Shown here: piece after piece, positions 36,678 to 45,609 of the stretch
Numbering within the stretch: the first letter of the stretch is position 1
How the letters are laid out: the number at the start of each line of letters is the position of its first letter
From: Streptomyces rubrogriseus
GTDB lineage: Bacteria > Actinomycetota > Actinomycetes > Streptomycetales > Streptomycetaceae
NCBI RefSeq assembly: GCF_027947575.1
Contig: NZ_CP116256.1
Location: forward strand, 5,208,001-5,272,000
Length of the DNA: 64,000 nt
Direction of reading: 5' to 3'
Position numbers and translations under genes: made by a program
Notes under the pieces: generated by a model
Database searches by the model: none
What the model was told of the DNA's origin: nothing
Seen by the model: only the letters and a program-made list of their open reading frames with translations

Positions 36678-37341
36678 AGTGGTGTTCGCGGGCGGTCTGT
36701 TCGCGCAGGCGGACGCCCCGCACGACCACTACCGGCTGCTCGCCGAGCGCAACATCCCCGTGGTGCTCATCAACGCGTCGATCGAGAACCTCGACTTCCC
36801 GTGCATCGCCTGCGACGACGCCGTCGCCGTCGAGCAGTCCTGGCGGCACCTGGCGTCGCTGGGTCACCAGCGCATCGGCCTGGTGCTGGGCCCGTCCGAC
36901 CACATCCCCTCGCGCCGGAAGCTGGCCGCCGCCCGCGAGGCGGCCCGGGCCGCCGGTACGGAACTGCCCGAGGAGTTCGTCGAGCGGGCCATGTTCTCCC
37001 TGGAGGGCGGCCAGGCCGCCGCCACCCGCCTCCTGGACCGCGGCGTCACCGGCATCATCTGCGCCAGCGACCCCCTCGCCCTCGGCGCCGTCCGCGCCGC
37101 CCGCCGCCGCGGACACCACGTACCCCACGACGTCTCCGTCGTCGGCTACGACGACAGCGCCTTCATGACCTGCACCGAACCGCCCCTCACCACCGTCCGC
37201 CAACCCATCGAAGCCATGGGACGCGCCGCCGTCGACCTCCTCTGCGCACAGATCCAGGGCACCGAAGTCCCGCACGGTGAGCTGCTCTTCGAACCGGAAC
37301 TCGTGGTCCGGGGCTCCACGGCCCAGCCGGCCGCCCGCTGA
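36331..37341 (+). CDS. MalR-like LacI-family regulator, copy 1
   Basis: Regulator of 336 residues: HTH (RRLAQVAKKVGVSEATVSRVLNGKPG), hinge (about 45-60), then a sugar-sensing core ending DVSVVGYDDSAFMTCTEPPLTTV. It resembles the Streptomyces MalR/Reg1 repressors of maltose and amylase genes. Its first 347 bp are identical to the copy at 41984, its 36982-37275 stretch differs at only two bases, and the middle 304 bp has diverged (for example INASIENLDFPC here). It should recognise the same operators as copy 2 and lies directly upstream of GH87 gene 2. GTG 36331 is chosen because the -10-like box ends seven bases before it. Confidence 0.9.
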   Translation: MTRRLAQVAKKVGVSEATVSRVLNGKPGVSETTRQSVLSALDVLGYERPTQLRGERARLVGLVLPELQNPIFPAFAEVIGGALAQQGLTPVLCTQTKGGVSEADYVELLLQQQVSGVVFAGGLFAQADAPHDHYRLLAERNIPVVLINASIENLDFPCIACDDAVAVEQSWRHLASLGHQRIGLVLGPSDHIPSRRKLAAAREAARAAGTELPEEFVERAMFSLEGGQAAATRLLDRGVTGIICASDPLALGAVRAARRRGHHVPHDVSVVGYDDSAFMTCTEPPLTTVRQPIEAMGRAAVDLLCAQIQGTEVPHGELLFEPELVVRGSTAQPAAR

Positions 37342-37374
37342 CGGCTCCCCGTTCCGCTTCTTGACCGTAAGTTC

Positions 37375-37400
37375 CTTGCGGGAAATGGCAGTGGCTTGCG
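37375..37400 (+). promoter_or_regulatory. CTTGCG half-sites upstream of GH87 gene 2
   Basis: CTTGCG at 37375-37380 and 37395-37400, in direct orientation 20 bp apart, follow a -35-like TTGACC (37361-37366). No -10 at normal spacing is clear. CTGCAACTCTGCGAGCG further down (about 37534-37550) carries related half-sites. The remaining 37342-37600 has no gene. Confidence 0.5.
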
Positions 37401-37600
37401 GCTACCCGACGTAGCTCGTGAAAGCCGCTGATCCTAGGCATGCCCGGACGCGTCCCCAGCCCTCATCGACACCACCGGGCCCCGCCGCACGGCCACTTCA
37501 CGCTGTCCATCCTGTAGACGACTCAACATTTCTCTGCAACTCTGCGAGCGCTCAGCGTAAATGTCAGAGAACATCGAGTGTCTACCTGATGTGGGGACAG

Positions 37601-40600
37601 ATGAGAAACCGGAACTGGAGATCGCGGGTCCTGTGCACCGTGGTCGCGACCAGTCTTCTGGCGTTGGGAGGACCGCTGCTGTCGGCCACGGCAGCCGGTG
37701 GCCCCAACATCGCCGTGGGAGACGCCACCGCGGCGAGCAGCTCGCACGGTGAGTACGGCGCCGCCAACATCACCGACGGCAACCAGGGCACGTACTGGCA
37801 GAGCGGCGGCGGCAGCCTGCCCCAGTGGGTCCAGACCGACCTCGGTGCCACCGAGCGGATCGACGAGGTCGTCCTGAGACTGCCCGCCGGCTGGGAGAGC
37901 CGCGATCAGACGCTCTCCGTCCAGGGCAGCGCCGACGGCACGGGCTTCAGCACGCTCAAGACGTCCGCCACCTACGCCTTCGACCCGGGGTCGGGCAACA
38001 CGGTCACCATCGCCTTCCCCGCCACGCAGACACGGTTCGTACGGGTGAACATCACGGCGAACACCGGGTGGCAGGCGGCCCAGCTCTCCGAGCTGGAGGT
38101 GCACGCGGCCGGGGAGTCCTCCGTGAACCTCGCCGCCGGCCGGCGGCTGACGGCGAGCAGTTCCACGGGCGCGTACACCCCCGGCAACGGCAACGACGGC
38201 AACCGGGCCAGCTACTGGGAGAGCGCCAACAACGCCCTGCCGCAGTGGCTCCAGGCCGACCTCGGCTCGGCGCGCCGGGTGAACCGCGTCGTACTGCGGC
38301 TGCCGGACGGCTGGCCGACCCGCAGCCAGACGCTGAAGATCCAGGCCAGTGACAACGGCTCCGACTTCACCGACCTGACCGCCGCGAAGGCGTACACGTT
38401 CGACGCGGCGGGCGGCCAGTCGGCCGCGGTCACCTTCGACGCGGCCACCGCGCGCTACGTCCGGGTCCTGGTCACGGCCAACTCCGGCCAGCCCGCCGCC
38501 CAGGTCTCCGAGCTGGAGGTCTACGGCCCGGAGACGGGTGACACACAGGCGCCCACGACCCCGGCGAACCTCGCGTTCACCGAGCCCGCCACCGGGCAGA
38601 TCAGGCTGACCTGGAACGAGTCCTCGGACGACACCGCCGTCACGGGGTACGACGTCTACGCCAACGGCGATCTGCTGACCTCGGTCGCGGGTGACGTCAC
38701 CACGTACACGGACACCAGGCCGGCCGGCACGACGGTCACCTACTACGTGCGTGCCAAGGACGCGGCCGGCAACCAGTCGGGCAACAGCAACTCGGTCACC
38801 CGCCGCGCCGACACCGGCGACACGCAGGCACCCACCGCGCCCTCGAACCTCGCCCTCACCGAACCGGCCGCCGGGCAGGTCAGACTGACCTGGACCGCCT
38901 CGACCGACGACAGGGGCGTCACCGGGTACGACGTCTACGCCGACAACAAGCTCCGCAAGAGCGTCGCCGGTGACGTCACCACCTACACCGACACCCAGCC
39001 GGCGTCGGCGAACGTGACCTACTTCGTGCGGGCGAGGGACGCGGCGGGCAACGAGTCGGGCGACAGCAACTCCGTGATCCGCAACGGCACCAAGGACGGC
39101 TCGAACCTGGCCGTCGGCAAGCCGATCACCGCCTCGTCCCACATCCACACCTACGTCGCCGAGAACGCCAACGACAACAGCACCTCGACCTACTGGGAGG
39201 GGGCGGCGGGCGGCTACCCGAACACGCTGACCCTGAAGCTGGGCGCGAACGCGGACGTCGACAGCGTCGTCCTCAAGCTCAACCCCGACGCCGGCTGGTC
39301 CAGGCGCACCCAGAACATCGAGGTGCTCGGCCGTGCCCAGGACGCGTCCGGCCTCACCTCCCTGGTGGCCGCCAAGGACTACGTCTTCGACCCCGCGAGC
39401 GGCGGCAACAGCGTGACGGTACCCGTCGGCGCACGGGCCGCGGACGTCCAGCTGAAGTTCACCTCCAACACCGGGGCGACGGCCGGGCAGGTCGCCGAGT
39501 TCCAGGTCATCGGCACCCCGGCGCCCAACCCCGACCTCGAGGTGACCGGGCTGACCACGTCGCCCGGCTCCCCCGTCGAGTCGGACGAGATCACGGTGTC
39601 CGCCACCGTGCGCAACAGCGGTGCCGCGGGCGCTCCGGCCGGCAAGGTCGCCGTCCGGCTGGGTGACACCAAGGTCGCCACCGCCGACGTCCCCGCCCTG
39701 GAGGCGGGTGCGCAGCGCACGGTCAGCGCGTCGCTCGGGGCCCGCGAGGCGGGTTCGTACGAACTGAGCGCGGTCGCCGACGAGGCGAACGAGATCATCG
39801 AGCAGAACGAGACCAACAACACCTACACCCGGCCCGATCCGCTGGTCGTCAAGCCGGTGCAGAGCTCCGACCTGGTCGCCGCCACCGTCACCACCTCGCC
39901 GTCCAGTCCGGCGGCCGGTGACGACGTGACGTTCAGGGTCGCGCTGAAGAACCAGGGCACCCAGGACTCGGCGGGCGGCGGCCACGCGGTGACGCTCGCT
40001 CTTGTCGACTCCAGGGGCAGCACGGTCAAGACCCTCACCGGCACGCACTCCGGTGTCATCGCCGCCGGCTCGACGGCCCCGGCCGTGAGCCTCGGCACCT
40101 GGAAGGCGGCCAACGGCTCCTACTCCCTGAAGGTGACGGTCGCCGACGACGCGAACGAACTGCCGGTCAAGCGGGAGAACAACACCTCCACGCAGCCGCT
40201 GTTCGTCGGGCGGGGCGCGAACATGCCGTACGACATGTACGAGGCGGAGGACGGCACGGTCGGCGGCGGTGCCACGGTGGTCGGGCCCAACCGGACCATC
40301 GGCGACATCGCGGGCGAGGCGTCCGGGCGCAAGGCCGTCCACCTCGACAGGACCGGCGAGTACGTCGAGTTCACCACCAAGGCGGACACCAACACCCTGG
40401 TGACCCGCTTCTCCATCCCGGACGCGCCGGGCGGCGGCGGCATCGACGCCACGCTCGACGTGTACGTCGACGGCGTCATGAAGAAGGCGCTGCCGCTGAC
40501 GTCGAAGTACGCCTGGCTGTACGGCGCCGAGGCGTCACCGGGCAACTCCCCCGGTGCGGGCGCCCCGCGGCACATCTACGACGAGGCGCACATCATGCTG

Positions 40601-41890
40601 GGCGAGACCGTCCCGGCGGGCAGCACGATCCGGCTGCAGAAGGACGCGGCGAACACCTCCGACTACGCGATCGACTTCGTCAACCTGGAGCAGGTCTCGG
40701 CGGTGCCGAACCCCGACCCGGCGGCGTACGCCGTACCGGCCGGGTTCACCCACCAGGACGTGCAGAACGCGCTCGACAGGGTCCGCATGGACACCTCCGG
40801 CAAGCTGGTCGGCGTGTACCTGCCGCCCGGCGACTACCAGACGTCGAGCAAGTTCCAGGTGTACGGCAAGGCGGTGCAGGTGGTCGGCGCCGGACCCTGG
40901 TTCACGAAGTTCCACGCGCCCACGACGCAGGACAACACCGACATCGGGTTCCGGGCCGAGGCGAGCGCGAAGGGTTCGACGTTCGCGAACTTCGCCTACT
41001 TCGGCAACTACACGAGTCGCATCGACGGGCCGGGCAAGGTGTTCGACTTCTCCAACACCTCGGACATCGTGATCGACAACATCTGGAACGAGCACATGGT
41101 GTGCCTGTACTGGGGAGCCAACACCGACCGGATGACGATCAGGAACTCCCGGATCCGCAACATGTTCGCCGACGGCATCAACATGACCAACGGCTCGACC
41201 GACAACCTGGTGTCCAACAACGACGCCCGGGCGACCGGTGACGACAGCTTCGCGCTCTTCTCGGCGATCGACGCGGGCGGCGCGGACATGAAGAACAACC
41301 TGTACGAGAACCTCACGACGACGCTGACCTGGCGTGCGGCGGGTCTGGCCGTCTACGGCGGCTACAACAACACCTTCCGCAACATCCACATCGCGGACAC
41401 GCTGGTCTACTCGGGCATCACCATCAGCTCACTGGACTTCGGCTACCCGATGAACGGGTTCGGCACCGATCCGACGACCTTCGAGAACGTGTCGATCGTC
41501 CGGGCCGGCGGGCACTTCTGGAACGGGCAGACCTTCCCCGGCATCTGGGTGTTCTCGGCGTCCAAGGTGTTCCAGGGGATCAGGGTCAACAACGTCGACA
41601 TCGTCGATCCGACCTACAGCGGCATCATGTTCCAGACGAACTACGTGGGAGGACAGCCGCAGTTCCCGATCAAGGACACGGTCTTCACCGACGTCTCCGT
41701 CACGGGAGCGCACAAGAGCGGTGACGAGTTCGACGCCAAGTCCGGCTTCGGCCTGTGGGCCAACGAGATGCCCGAGGCGGGGCAGGGGCCGGCGGTCGGT
41801 GAGGTCACCTTCAACGGGCTGAAGCTCGGCGACAACGCCGTGGACATCCGCAACACCACGTCCACGTTCAAGATCATCCGCAATCCGTAG
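37601..41890 (+). CDS. Large secreted GH87-type alpha-1,3-glucanase with nine accessory domains
   Basis: Secreted enzyme of 1429 residues. Order: signal peptide (1-about 31, ending LSATAAG); discoidin domains 1 and 2 (about 35-170, 175-310); two fibronectin III domains (313-400, 406-495) with near-identical sequence; a third discoidin (500-640); two CARDB domains (643-745, 755-865); a CBM6/35-like domain beginning YEAEDGTVGG (873-1030); and a beta-helix catalytic domain (1040-1429). ADGIN near 1190 and TGDDS near 1212 keep the 23-residue Asp spacing of GH87. The catalytic and CBM parts are related to the 7.6-11.0 kb enzyme but clearly diverged. I chose ATG 37601 because it starts the signal peptide and has GGGGAC upstream; a longer in-frame start at 37418 encodes no plausible leader. 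Confidence 0.85.
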   Translation: MRNRNWRSRVLCTVVATSLLALGGPLLSATAAGGPNIAVGDATAASSSHGEYGAANITDGNQGTYWQSGGGSLPQWVQTDLGATERIDEVVLRLPAGWESRDQTLSVQGSADGTGFSTLKTSATYAFDPGSGNTVTIAFPATQTRFVRVNITANTGWQAAQLSELEVHAAGESSVNLAAGRRLTASSSTGAYTPGNGNDGNRASYWESANNALPQWLQADLGSARRVNRVVLRLPDGWPTRSQTLKIQASDNGSDFTDLTAAKAYTFDAAGGQSAAVTFDAATARYVRVLVTANSGQPAAQVSELEVYGPETGDTQAPTTPANLAFTEPATGQIRLTWNESSDDTAVTGYDVYANGDLLTSVAGDVTTYTDTRPAGTTVTYYVRAKDAAGNQSGNSNSVTRRADTGDTQAPTAPSNLALTEPAAGQVRLTWTASTDDRGVTGYDVYADNKLRKSVAGDVTTYTDTQPASANVTYFVRARDAAGNESGDSNSVIRNGTKDGSNLAVGKPITASSHIHTYVAENANDNSTSTYWEGAAGGYPNTLTLKLGANADVDSVVLKLNPDAGWSRRTQNIEVLGRAQDASGLTSLVAAKDYVFDPASGGNSVTVPVGARAADVQLKFTSNTGATAGQVAEFQVIGTPAPNPDLEVTGLTTSPGSPVESDEITVSATVRNSGAAGAPAGKVAVRLGDTKVATADVPALEAGAQRTVSASLGAREAGSYELSAVADEANEIIEQNETNNTYTRPDPLVVKPVQSSDLVAATVTTSPSSPAAGDDVTFRVALKNQGTQDSAGGGHAVTLALVDSRGSTVKTLTGTHSGVIAAGSTAPAVSLGTWKAANGSYSLKVTVADDANELPVKRENNTSTQPLFVGRGANMPYDMYEAEDGTVGGGATVVGPNRTIGDIAGEASGRKAVHLDRTGEYVEFTTKADTNTLVTRFSIPDAPGGGGIDATLDVYVDGVMKKALPLTSKYAWLYGAEASPGNSPGAGAPRHIYDEAHIMLGETVPAGSTIRLQKDAANTSDYAIDFVNLEQVSAVPNPDPAAYAVPAGFTHQDVQNALDRVRMDTSGKLVGVYLPPGDYQTSSKFQVYGKAVQVVGAGPWFTKFHAPTTQDNTDIGFRAEASAKGSTFANFAYFGNYTSRIDGPGKVFDFSNTSDIVIDNIWNEHMVCLYWGANTDRMTIRNSRIRNMFADGINMTNGSTDNLVSNNDARATGDDSFALFSAIDAGGADMKNNLYENLTTTLTWRAAGLAVYGGYNNTFRNIHIADTLVYSGITISSLDFGYPMNGFGTDPTTFENVSIVRAGGHFWNGQTFPGIWVFSASKVFQGIRVNNVDIVDPTYSGIMFQTNYVGGQPQFPIKDTVFTDVSVTGAHKSGDEFDAKSGFGLWANEMPEAGQGPAVGEVTFNGLKLGDNAVDIRNTTSTFKIIRNP

Positions 41891-41944
41891 GACCGGCCCG
41901 CAACGGGGATCGGCAACGATTGTTGTCGGACAGGCCACTGACTG

Positions 41945-41976
41945 GCGCAAGTCTCTTGCGAGACTTGCGCTAGTCT
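41945..41976 (+). promoter_or_regulatory. 26-bp perfect palindrome and -10 of LacI copy 2
   Basis: GCGCAAGTCTC (41945-41955), a TTGC centre, and GAGACTTGCGC (41960-41970) form a perfect inverted repeat holding CGCAAG and CTTGCG half-sites in both orientations. TAGTCT (41971-41976) follows directly and ends seven bases before GTG 41984, so a bound repressor would cover the promoter. This is the best operator candidate of the locus. Confidence 0.75.
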
Positions 41977-41983
41977 TGCGTTT

Positions 41984-42330
41984 GTGACGCGACGACTTGC
42001 TCAGGTGGCGAAGAAGGTTGGGGTCAGCGAGGCCACGGTCAGCCGGGTGCTCAACGGCAAACCGGGGGTCTCCGAGACGACCCGGCAGTCCGTACTGAGC
42101 GCGCTGGACGTCCTGGGCTACGAGCGGCCCACCCAGCTGCGCGGCGAGCGCGCCCGTCTGGTCGGCCTGGTCCTGCCCGAGCTGCAGAACCCGATCTTCC
42201 CCGCGTTCGCCGAGGTCATCGGCGGCGCACTCGCCCAGCAGGGCCTGACACCGGTGCTGTGCACCCAGACCAAGGGCGGCGTCTCCGAGGCCGACTACGT
42301 CGAGCTGCTGCTCCAACAACAGGTCTCCGG
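41984..42330 (+). repeat. 347-bp perfect direct repeat, copy B
   Basis: Identical to 36331-36677, 5.65 kb away in the same orientation. Recombination between the two would delete GH87 gene 2 together with one regulator and leave a hybrid LacI gene. Confidence 0.9.
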
Positions 42331-42997
42331 GGTCGTCTTCGCCGGCGGCGGTCTGTTCGCGCAGGCGGACGCCCCGCACGACCACTACCGGCTGCTCGCC
42401 GAGCGCAACATCCCCGTAGTGCTCGTCAACGCCTCCATCCCCGACCTCGGCTTTCCCTGCATCGCCTGCGACGACGCCGTCGCCGTAGGACAGTCCTGGC
42501 GGCACCTGACGTCACTCGGGCACGAGCGGATCGGTCTCGTCCTCGGCCCCTCCGACCACATCCCGTCCCGGCGTAAGCTGACGGCCGCCCGCGAGGCCGC
42601 TCAGGCCTCCGACGGCACCCTGCCCGACGCCCACGTGGAGCGGGCCATGTTCTCCCTGGAGGGCGGCCAGGCCGCCGCCACCCGCCTCCTGGACCGCGGC
42701 GTCACCGGCATCATCTGCGCCAGCGACCCCCTCGCCCTCGGCGCCGTCCGCGCCGCCCGCCGCCGCGGACACCACGTACCCCACGACGTTTCCGTCGTCG
42801 GCTACGACGACAGCGCCTTCATGACCTGCACCGAACCACCCCTCACCACCGTCCGCCAACCCATCGAAGCCATGGGACGCGCCGCCGTCGACCTCCTCTG
42901 CGCACAGATCCAGGGCACCGAAGTCCCGCACAGGGAACTGCTCTTCGAACCGGAACTGGTCGTCCGCGGCTCCACCGCCCAGGTTTCCACCCGGTAG
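41984..42997 (+). CDS. MalR-like LacI-family regulator, copy 2
   Basis: Regulator of 337 residues, twin of the protein at 36331. HTH, hinge and both ends of the sensor domain are the same; the central part differs (one extra Gly in FAGGGLFAQ, VNASIPDLGFPC, ASDGTLPDAHVE). In LacI proteins this central region forms part of the effector pocket and dimer face. It lies downstream of GH87 gene 2 and directly upstream of the oligosaccharide ABC operon and GH13 glucosidase, which it probably controls. The start GTG 41984 has no ribosome site and follows the -10-like TAGTCT by seven bases. Confidence 0.9.
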   Translation: MTRRLAQVAKKVGVSEATVSRVLNGKPGVSETTRQSVLSALDVLGYERPTQLRGERARLVGLVLPELQNPIFPAFAEVIGGALAQQGLTPVLCTQTKGGVSEADYVELLLQQQVSGVVFAGGGLFAQADAPHDHYRLLAERNIPVVLVNASIPDLGFPCIACDDAVAVGQSWRHLTSLGHERIGLVLGPSDHIPSRRKLTAAREAAQASDGTLPDAHVERAMFSLEGGQAAATRLLDRGVTGIICASDPLALGAVRAARRRGHHVPHDVSVVGYDDSAFMTCTEPPLTTVRQPIEAMGRAAVDLLCAQIQGTEVPHRELLFEPELVVRGSTAQVSTR

Positions 42998-43086
42998 CGG
43001 GCACCCGGCATCTTCAACGCCCTGTCAAACATTTACGAAATCAGCGCGAGATATTGCGTCCACTTGTTCACGGTGGTTGAGTGAGC

Positions 43087-43118
43087 GGCGCCCCACAACG
43101 CATCGGCGGTGGGGCGCC
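43087..43118 (+). terminator. Hairpin between LacI copy 2 and the ABC operon
   Basis: GGCGCCCCAC (43087-43096) and GTGGGGCGCC (43109-43118) form a 10-bp perfect stem with a 12-base loop, 31 bp before the binding-protein ATG. It can be the LacI copy 2 terminator or, if the operon promoter is upstream, a leader attenuator. The preceding 42998-43086 holds an AT-richer stretch with GATATTGCG (43050-43058) that could include the promoter. Confidence 0.6.
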
Positions 43119-43148
43119 TTCCACGTTCATGCCCGAAGGGGACCACCC

Positions 43149-44564
43149 ATGAGAAGTGCTCGGTTCCGCCGTACTCGCCGTGCCGGCGCCATCACGCTCG
43201 TCTCCGCCCTCACCCTGACCGCTCTCGCCGCCTGCGGCACGAGCAGCAGTGACGACGGCGGCGGTTCCGAAGGCGGCAGCGGGTCCTCCGACCCGGCCGC
43301 TCCGCTGGACCCGAAGACCAAGGTGACGATCACCATCGACTGCATGCCGCCGAAGGCGAAGGCGGCCGAGCTGAAGGAGTGGCAGGAGGACGTCAGGGAG
43401 TTCAACAAGACCTACCCCAACGTCACCATCGAGGGGCGCTCCACCCCGGGCCAGTGTCTGGAGCCGCCGCGCTTCACCGCGATGCTCAAGGCCAAGTCAC
43501 AGCCCGACGTCTTCTACACGTACTTCACCGACCTGCCCCAGGTGCTGGACAACGACGGCGCCGAGGACATCACGGCCTACGTCAACGACAGGACCGTCCC
43601 GGCGCTGGGGGACATCGACCCGAACGTCCTCGGCTCGCTCAAGCACGAGAACAAGCTCTACGGCCTGCCCACGAGCAACTACACGATGGGTCTGCTGATC
43701 AACCGCAAGCTCTTCGAGCAGGCCGGACTCGACCCGGACGCCCCGCCGCGCACCTGGGACGAGGTCCGCAGCGCCGCCAAGAAGATCGCCGGCCTGGGCG
43801 ACGGCATCGCCGGCTTCGGCGAGTACAGCGCGGGCAACACCGGCGGCTGGCACTTCACCGCCCAGATGTACAGCCGCGGCGCCGACGTCGTGGACGAGAG
43901 CGGCAGGAAGGCGACCTTCAACAACGAGGTGGGCAAGGAGGTCGCCGAGAACCTCCACGCCATGCGCTGGGAGGACGAGAGCATGGGCAAGACCCAGCTG
44001 CTCAAGTGGGGCGACCTCCAGAAGCAGATCGCCACCGACAAGCTGGGCATGTTCCTCGCCGCACCCGACGACATCACGTACATGGTGCAGCAGCTCGGCG
44101 CCGACTACGAGAACTTCGGCATGGGCCCGATCCCGGGCGCGAAGAACACCCTGGCCGGCGGCAACAACTACATGATCAAGAAGGGGATCTCCCCCGACAA
44201 GATCAAGGCCGGCGTCGCCTGGCTGAACTTCCAGAACCTCACCGTCGGCGAGGGGCAGTTCAACTGGGCCCGCAAGAAGACCGACAAGCTGCCGGTGGGC
44301 CTCCCGCAGCCCAACTTCTGGCTGAACGAGTCGAAGAAGAAGGACGACGCGGCGCGCCTGGAACACGCCACCATGCCGGTCGAGAACTTCAAGTCGTTCA
44401 TGGACAACCCGGTCCCGGGCCTGGCCGAGCCGCCGAAGGCCCAGGAGGTCTACAAGGTCCTGGACAACGTGATGTCCGGCCTCCTCACCAATGAGGACGC
44501 CGACGTCGACAAGCTGCTCTCCACCGCGGAGCAGCAGGTCAACCAGGTTCTGGCCACGCAGTGA
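43149..44564 (+). CDS. Oligosaccharide ABC transporter solute-binding lipoprotein
   Basis: CUT1 binding lipoprotein, 471 aa. Arg-rich signal peptide with lipobox LAAC near residue 29, a Ser/Gly/Asp linker, then the binding fold (KVTITIDCMPPKAKAAE, DVFYTYFTDLPQVL, LYGLPTSNYTMGLLINRKLF, GMGPIPGAKNTLAGGNNYM). The two Cys in the mature part (DCMPP and GQCLEPP) may form a disulfide. AAGGGGA precedes ATG 43149; an upstream in-frame GTG at 43077 is less likely. With the GH13 gene at the operon end, an alpha-gluco-oligosaccharide ligand is inferred. Confidence 0.92.
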   Translation: MRSARFRRTRRAGAITLVSALTLTALAACGTSSSDDGGGSEGGSGSSDPAAPLDPKTKVTITIDCMPPKAKAAELKEWQEDVREFNKTYPNVTIEGRSTPGQCLEPPRFTAMLKAKSQPDVFYTYFTDLPQVLDNDGAEDITAYVNDRTVPALGDIDPNVLGSLKHENKLYGLPTSNYTMGLLINRKLFEQAGLDPDAPPRTWDEVRSAAKKIAGLGDGIAGFGEYSAGNTGGWHFTAQMYSRGADVVDESGRKATFNNEVGKEVAENLHAMRWEDESMGKTQLLKWGDLQKQIATDKLGMFLAAPDDITYMVQQLGADYENFGMGPIPGAKNTLAGGNNYMIKKGISPDKIKAGVAWLNFQNLTVGEGQFNWARKKTDKLPVGLPQPNFWLNESKKKDDAARLEHATMPVENFKSFMDNPVPGLAEPPKAQEVYKVLDNVMSGLLTNEDADVDKLLSTAEQQVNQVLATQ

Positions 44565-44631
44565 CCGGCTCCCTCGGGGGGCGGGCCGCACCGCCTCCCG
44601 GGGCCCATGAGACCAGCCTCAAGGAGCGACG

Positions 44632-45591
44632 ATGTCGGCCCCCAGCCTGACCCCGAGCAAGGCGGCCAGCGCCCGCCACGCCCAGCCGCCGGTGGACGGC
44701 CCGCCCCGGCGCGGCGGGGCGTTCGGCAGGAGCCTCAAGCGCAACCTCACCGCGCACGGCTTCCTGATCGGAGCGGTTCTCTGCTTCGCGTTCTTCTCCT
44801 GGTACCCGATGGTCCGGGAGTTCTTCCTCGCCTTCCAGAAGACGGACCAGGGCGAGGTCTCCTGGGTCGGCCTGGAGAACCTGGAGACGGTCTTCAACGA
44901 CCCGGCCTTCTGGCAGGCGTGGCGCAACACCGCGCTGTTCACCGTGCTGGCCCTGGTACTCGGCTTCGCGGTGCCGTTCGTCGTCGCGATCGTCATCAAC
45001 GAACTGCGGCACGGCAAGGGGTACCTGCGGCTGCTCGTCTACCTGCCGGTGATGCTGCCCCCGGTCGCCTCGGTGCTGCTGTTCAAGTACCTGTACGACC
45101 CCGGCTACGGCATGCTCAACGAGGTGTTCGGGTTCTTCGGACTGCCCGAGCAGCAGTGGCTGCAGGACCCCGACCTCTCCATGCTCTCGGTGGTCATCGC
45201 GTCGACGTGGATGAACATGGGCGGCGCGGCCCTCATCTACCTGGCCGCGCTCCAGGGCATCCCGGGCGAGCTGTACGAGGCGGCGGAGCTGGACGGAGCC
45301 GGGCTGCTGCGCAAGATCTGGCACGTCACCATCCCGCAGACCCGGCTCATTCTCTCGCTGATGCTGCTGATGCAGATCATCGCCACCATGCAGGTCTTCG
45401 TGGAGCCCTTCCTGCTCACCGGTGGTGCCGGCCCCGAGGGTTCGACGACCACGGTCGTCTACCTCATCTACCAGTACGCCTTCAACTTCAACAACTACGG
45501 TGCCGCGGCGGCCCTCGGCCTGCTGCTCCTCGTACTGCTGGCCGGGTTCTCGGCGGCGTACGTGAAGCTCAGCCGCGCCGAGGACGAGTAG
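44632..45591 (+). CDS. Oligosaccharide ABC transporter permease (MalF type)
   Basis: CUT1 permease of 319 residues with a Pro-rich cytoplasmic N-terminus (1-35), six helices and the EAA loop EAAELDGAGLLRKIWHVTIPQ. AAGGAGCGACG precedes ATG 44632. It follows the binding protein by 67 bp and precedes the MalG-type partner by 18 bp. Confidence 0.93.
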   Translation: MSAPSLTPSKAASARHAQPPVDGPPRRGGAFGRSLKRNLTAHGFLIGAVLCFAFFSWYPMVREFFLAFQKTDQGEVSWVGLENLETVFNDPAFWQAWRNTALFTVLALVLGFAVPFVVAIVINELRHGKGYLRLLVYLPVMLPPVASVLLFKYLYDPGYGMLNEVFGFFGLPEQQWLQDPDLSMLSVVIASTWMNMGGAALIYLAALQGIPGELYEAAELDGAGLLRKIWHVTIPQTRLILSLMLLMQIIATMQVFVEPFLLTGGAGPEGSTTTVVYLIYQYAFNFNNYGAAAALGLLLLVLLAGFSAAYVKLSRAEDE

Positions 45592-45609
45592 AGCCGGGGG
45601 AAACCACCG

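Noticed and set aside
37418..37600. Upstream in-frame start adding 61 residues to GH87 gene 2
   Set aside because: The added residues do not look like a signal peptide or known domain; ATG 37601 begins a normal signal peptide with a ribosome site.
36331..42997. Composite transposon or mobile element bounded by the 347-bp direct repeats
   Set aside because: The repeats are the coding ends of LacI genes, with no transposase, terminal inverted repeats or target-site duplication.
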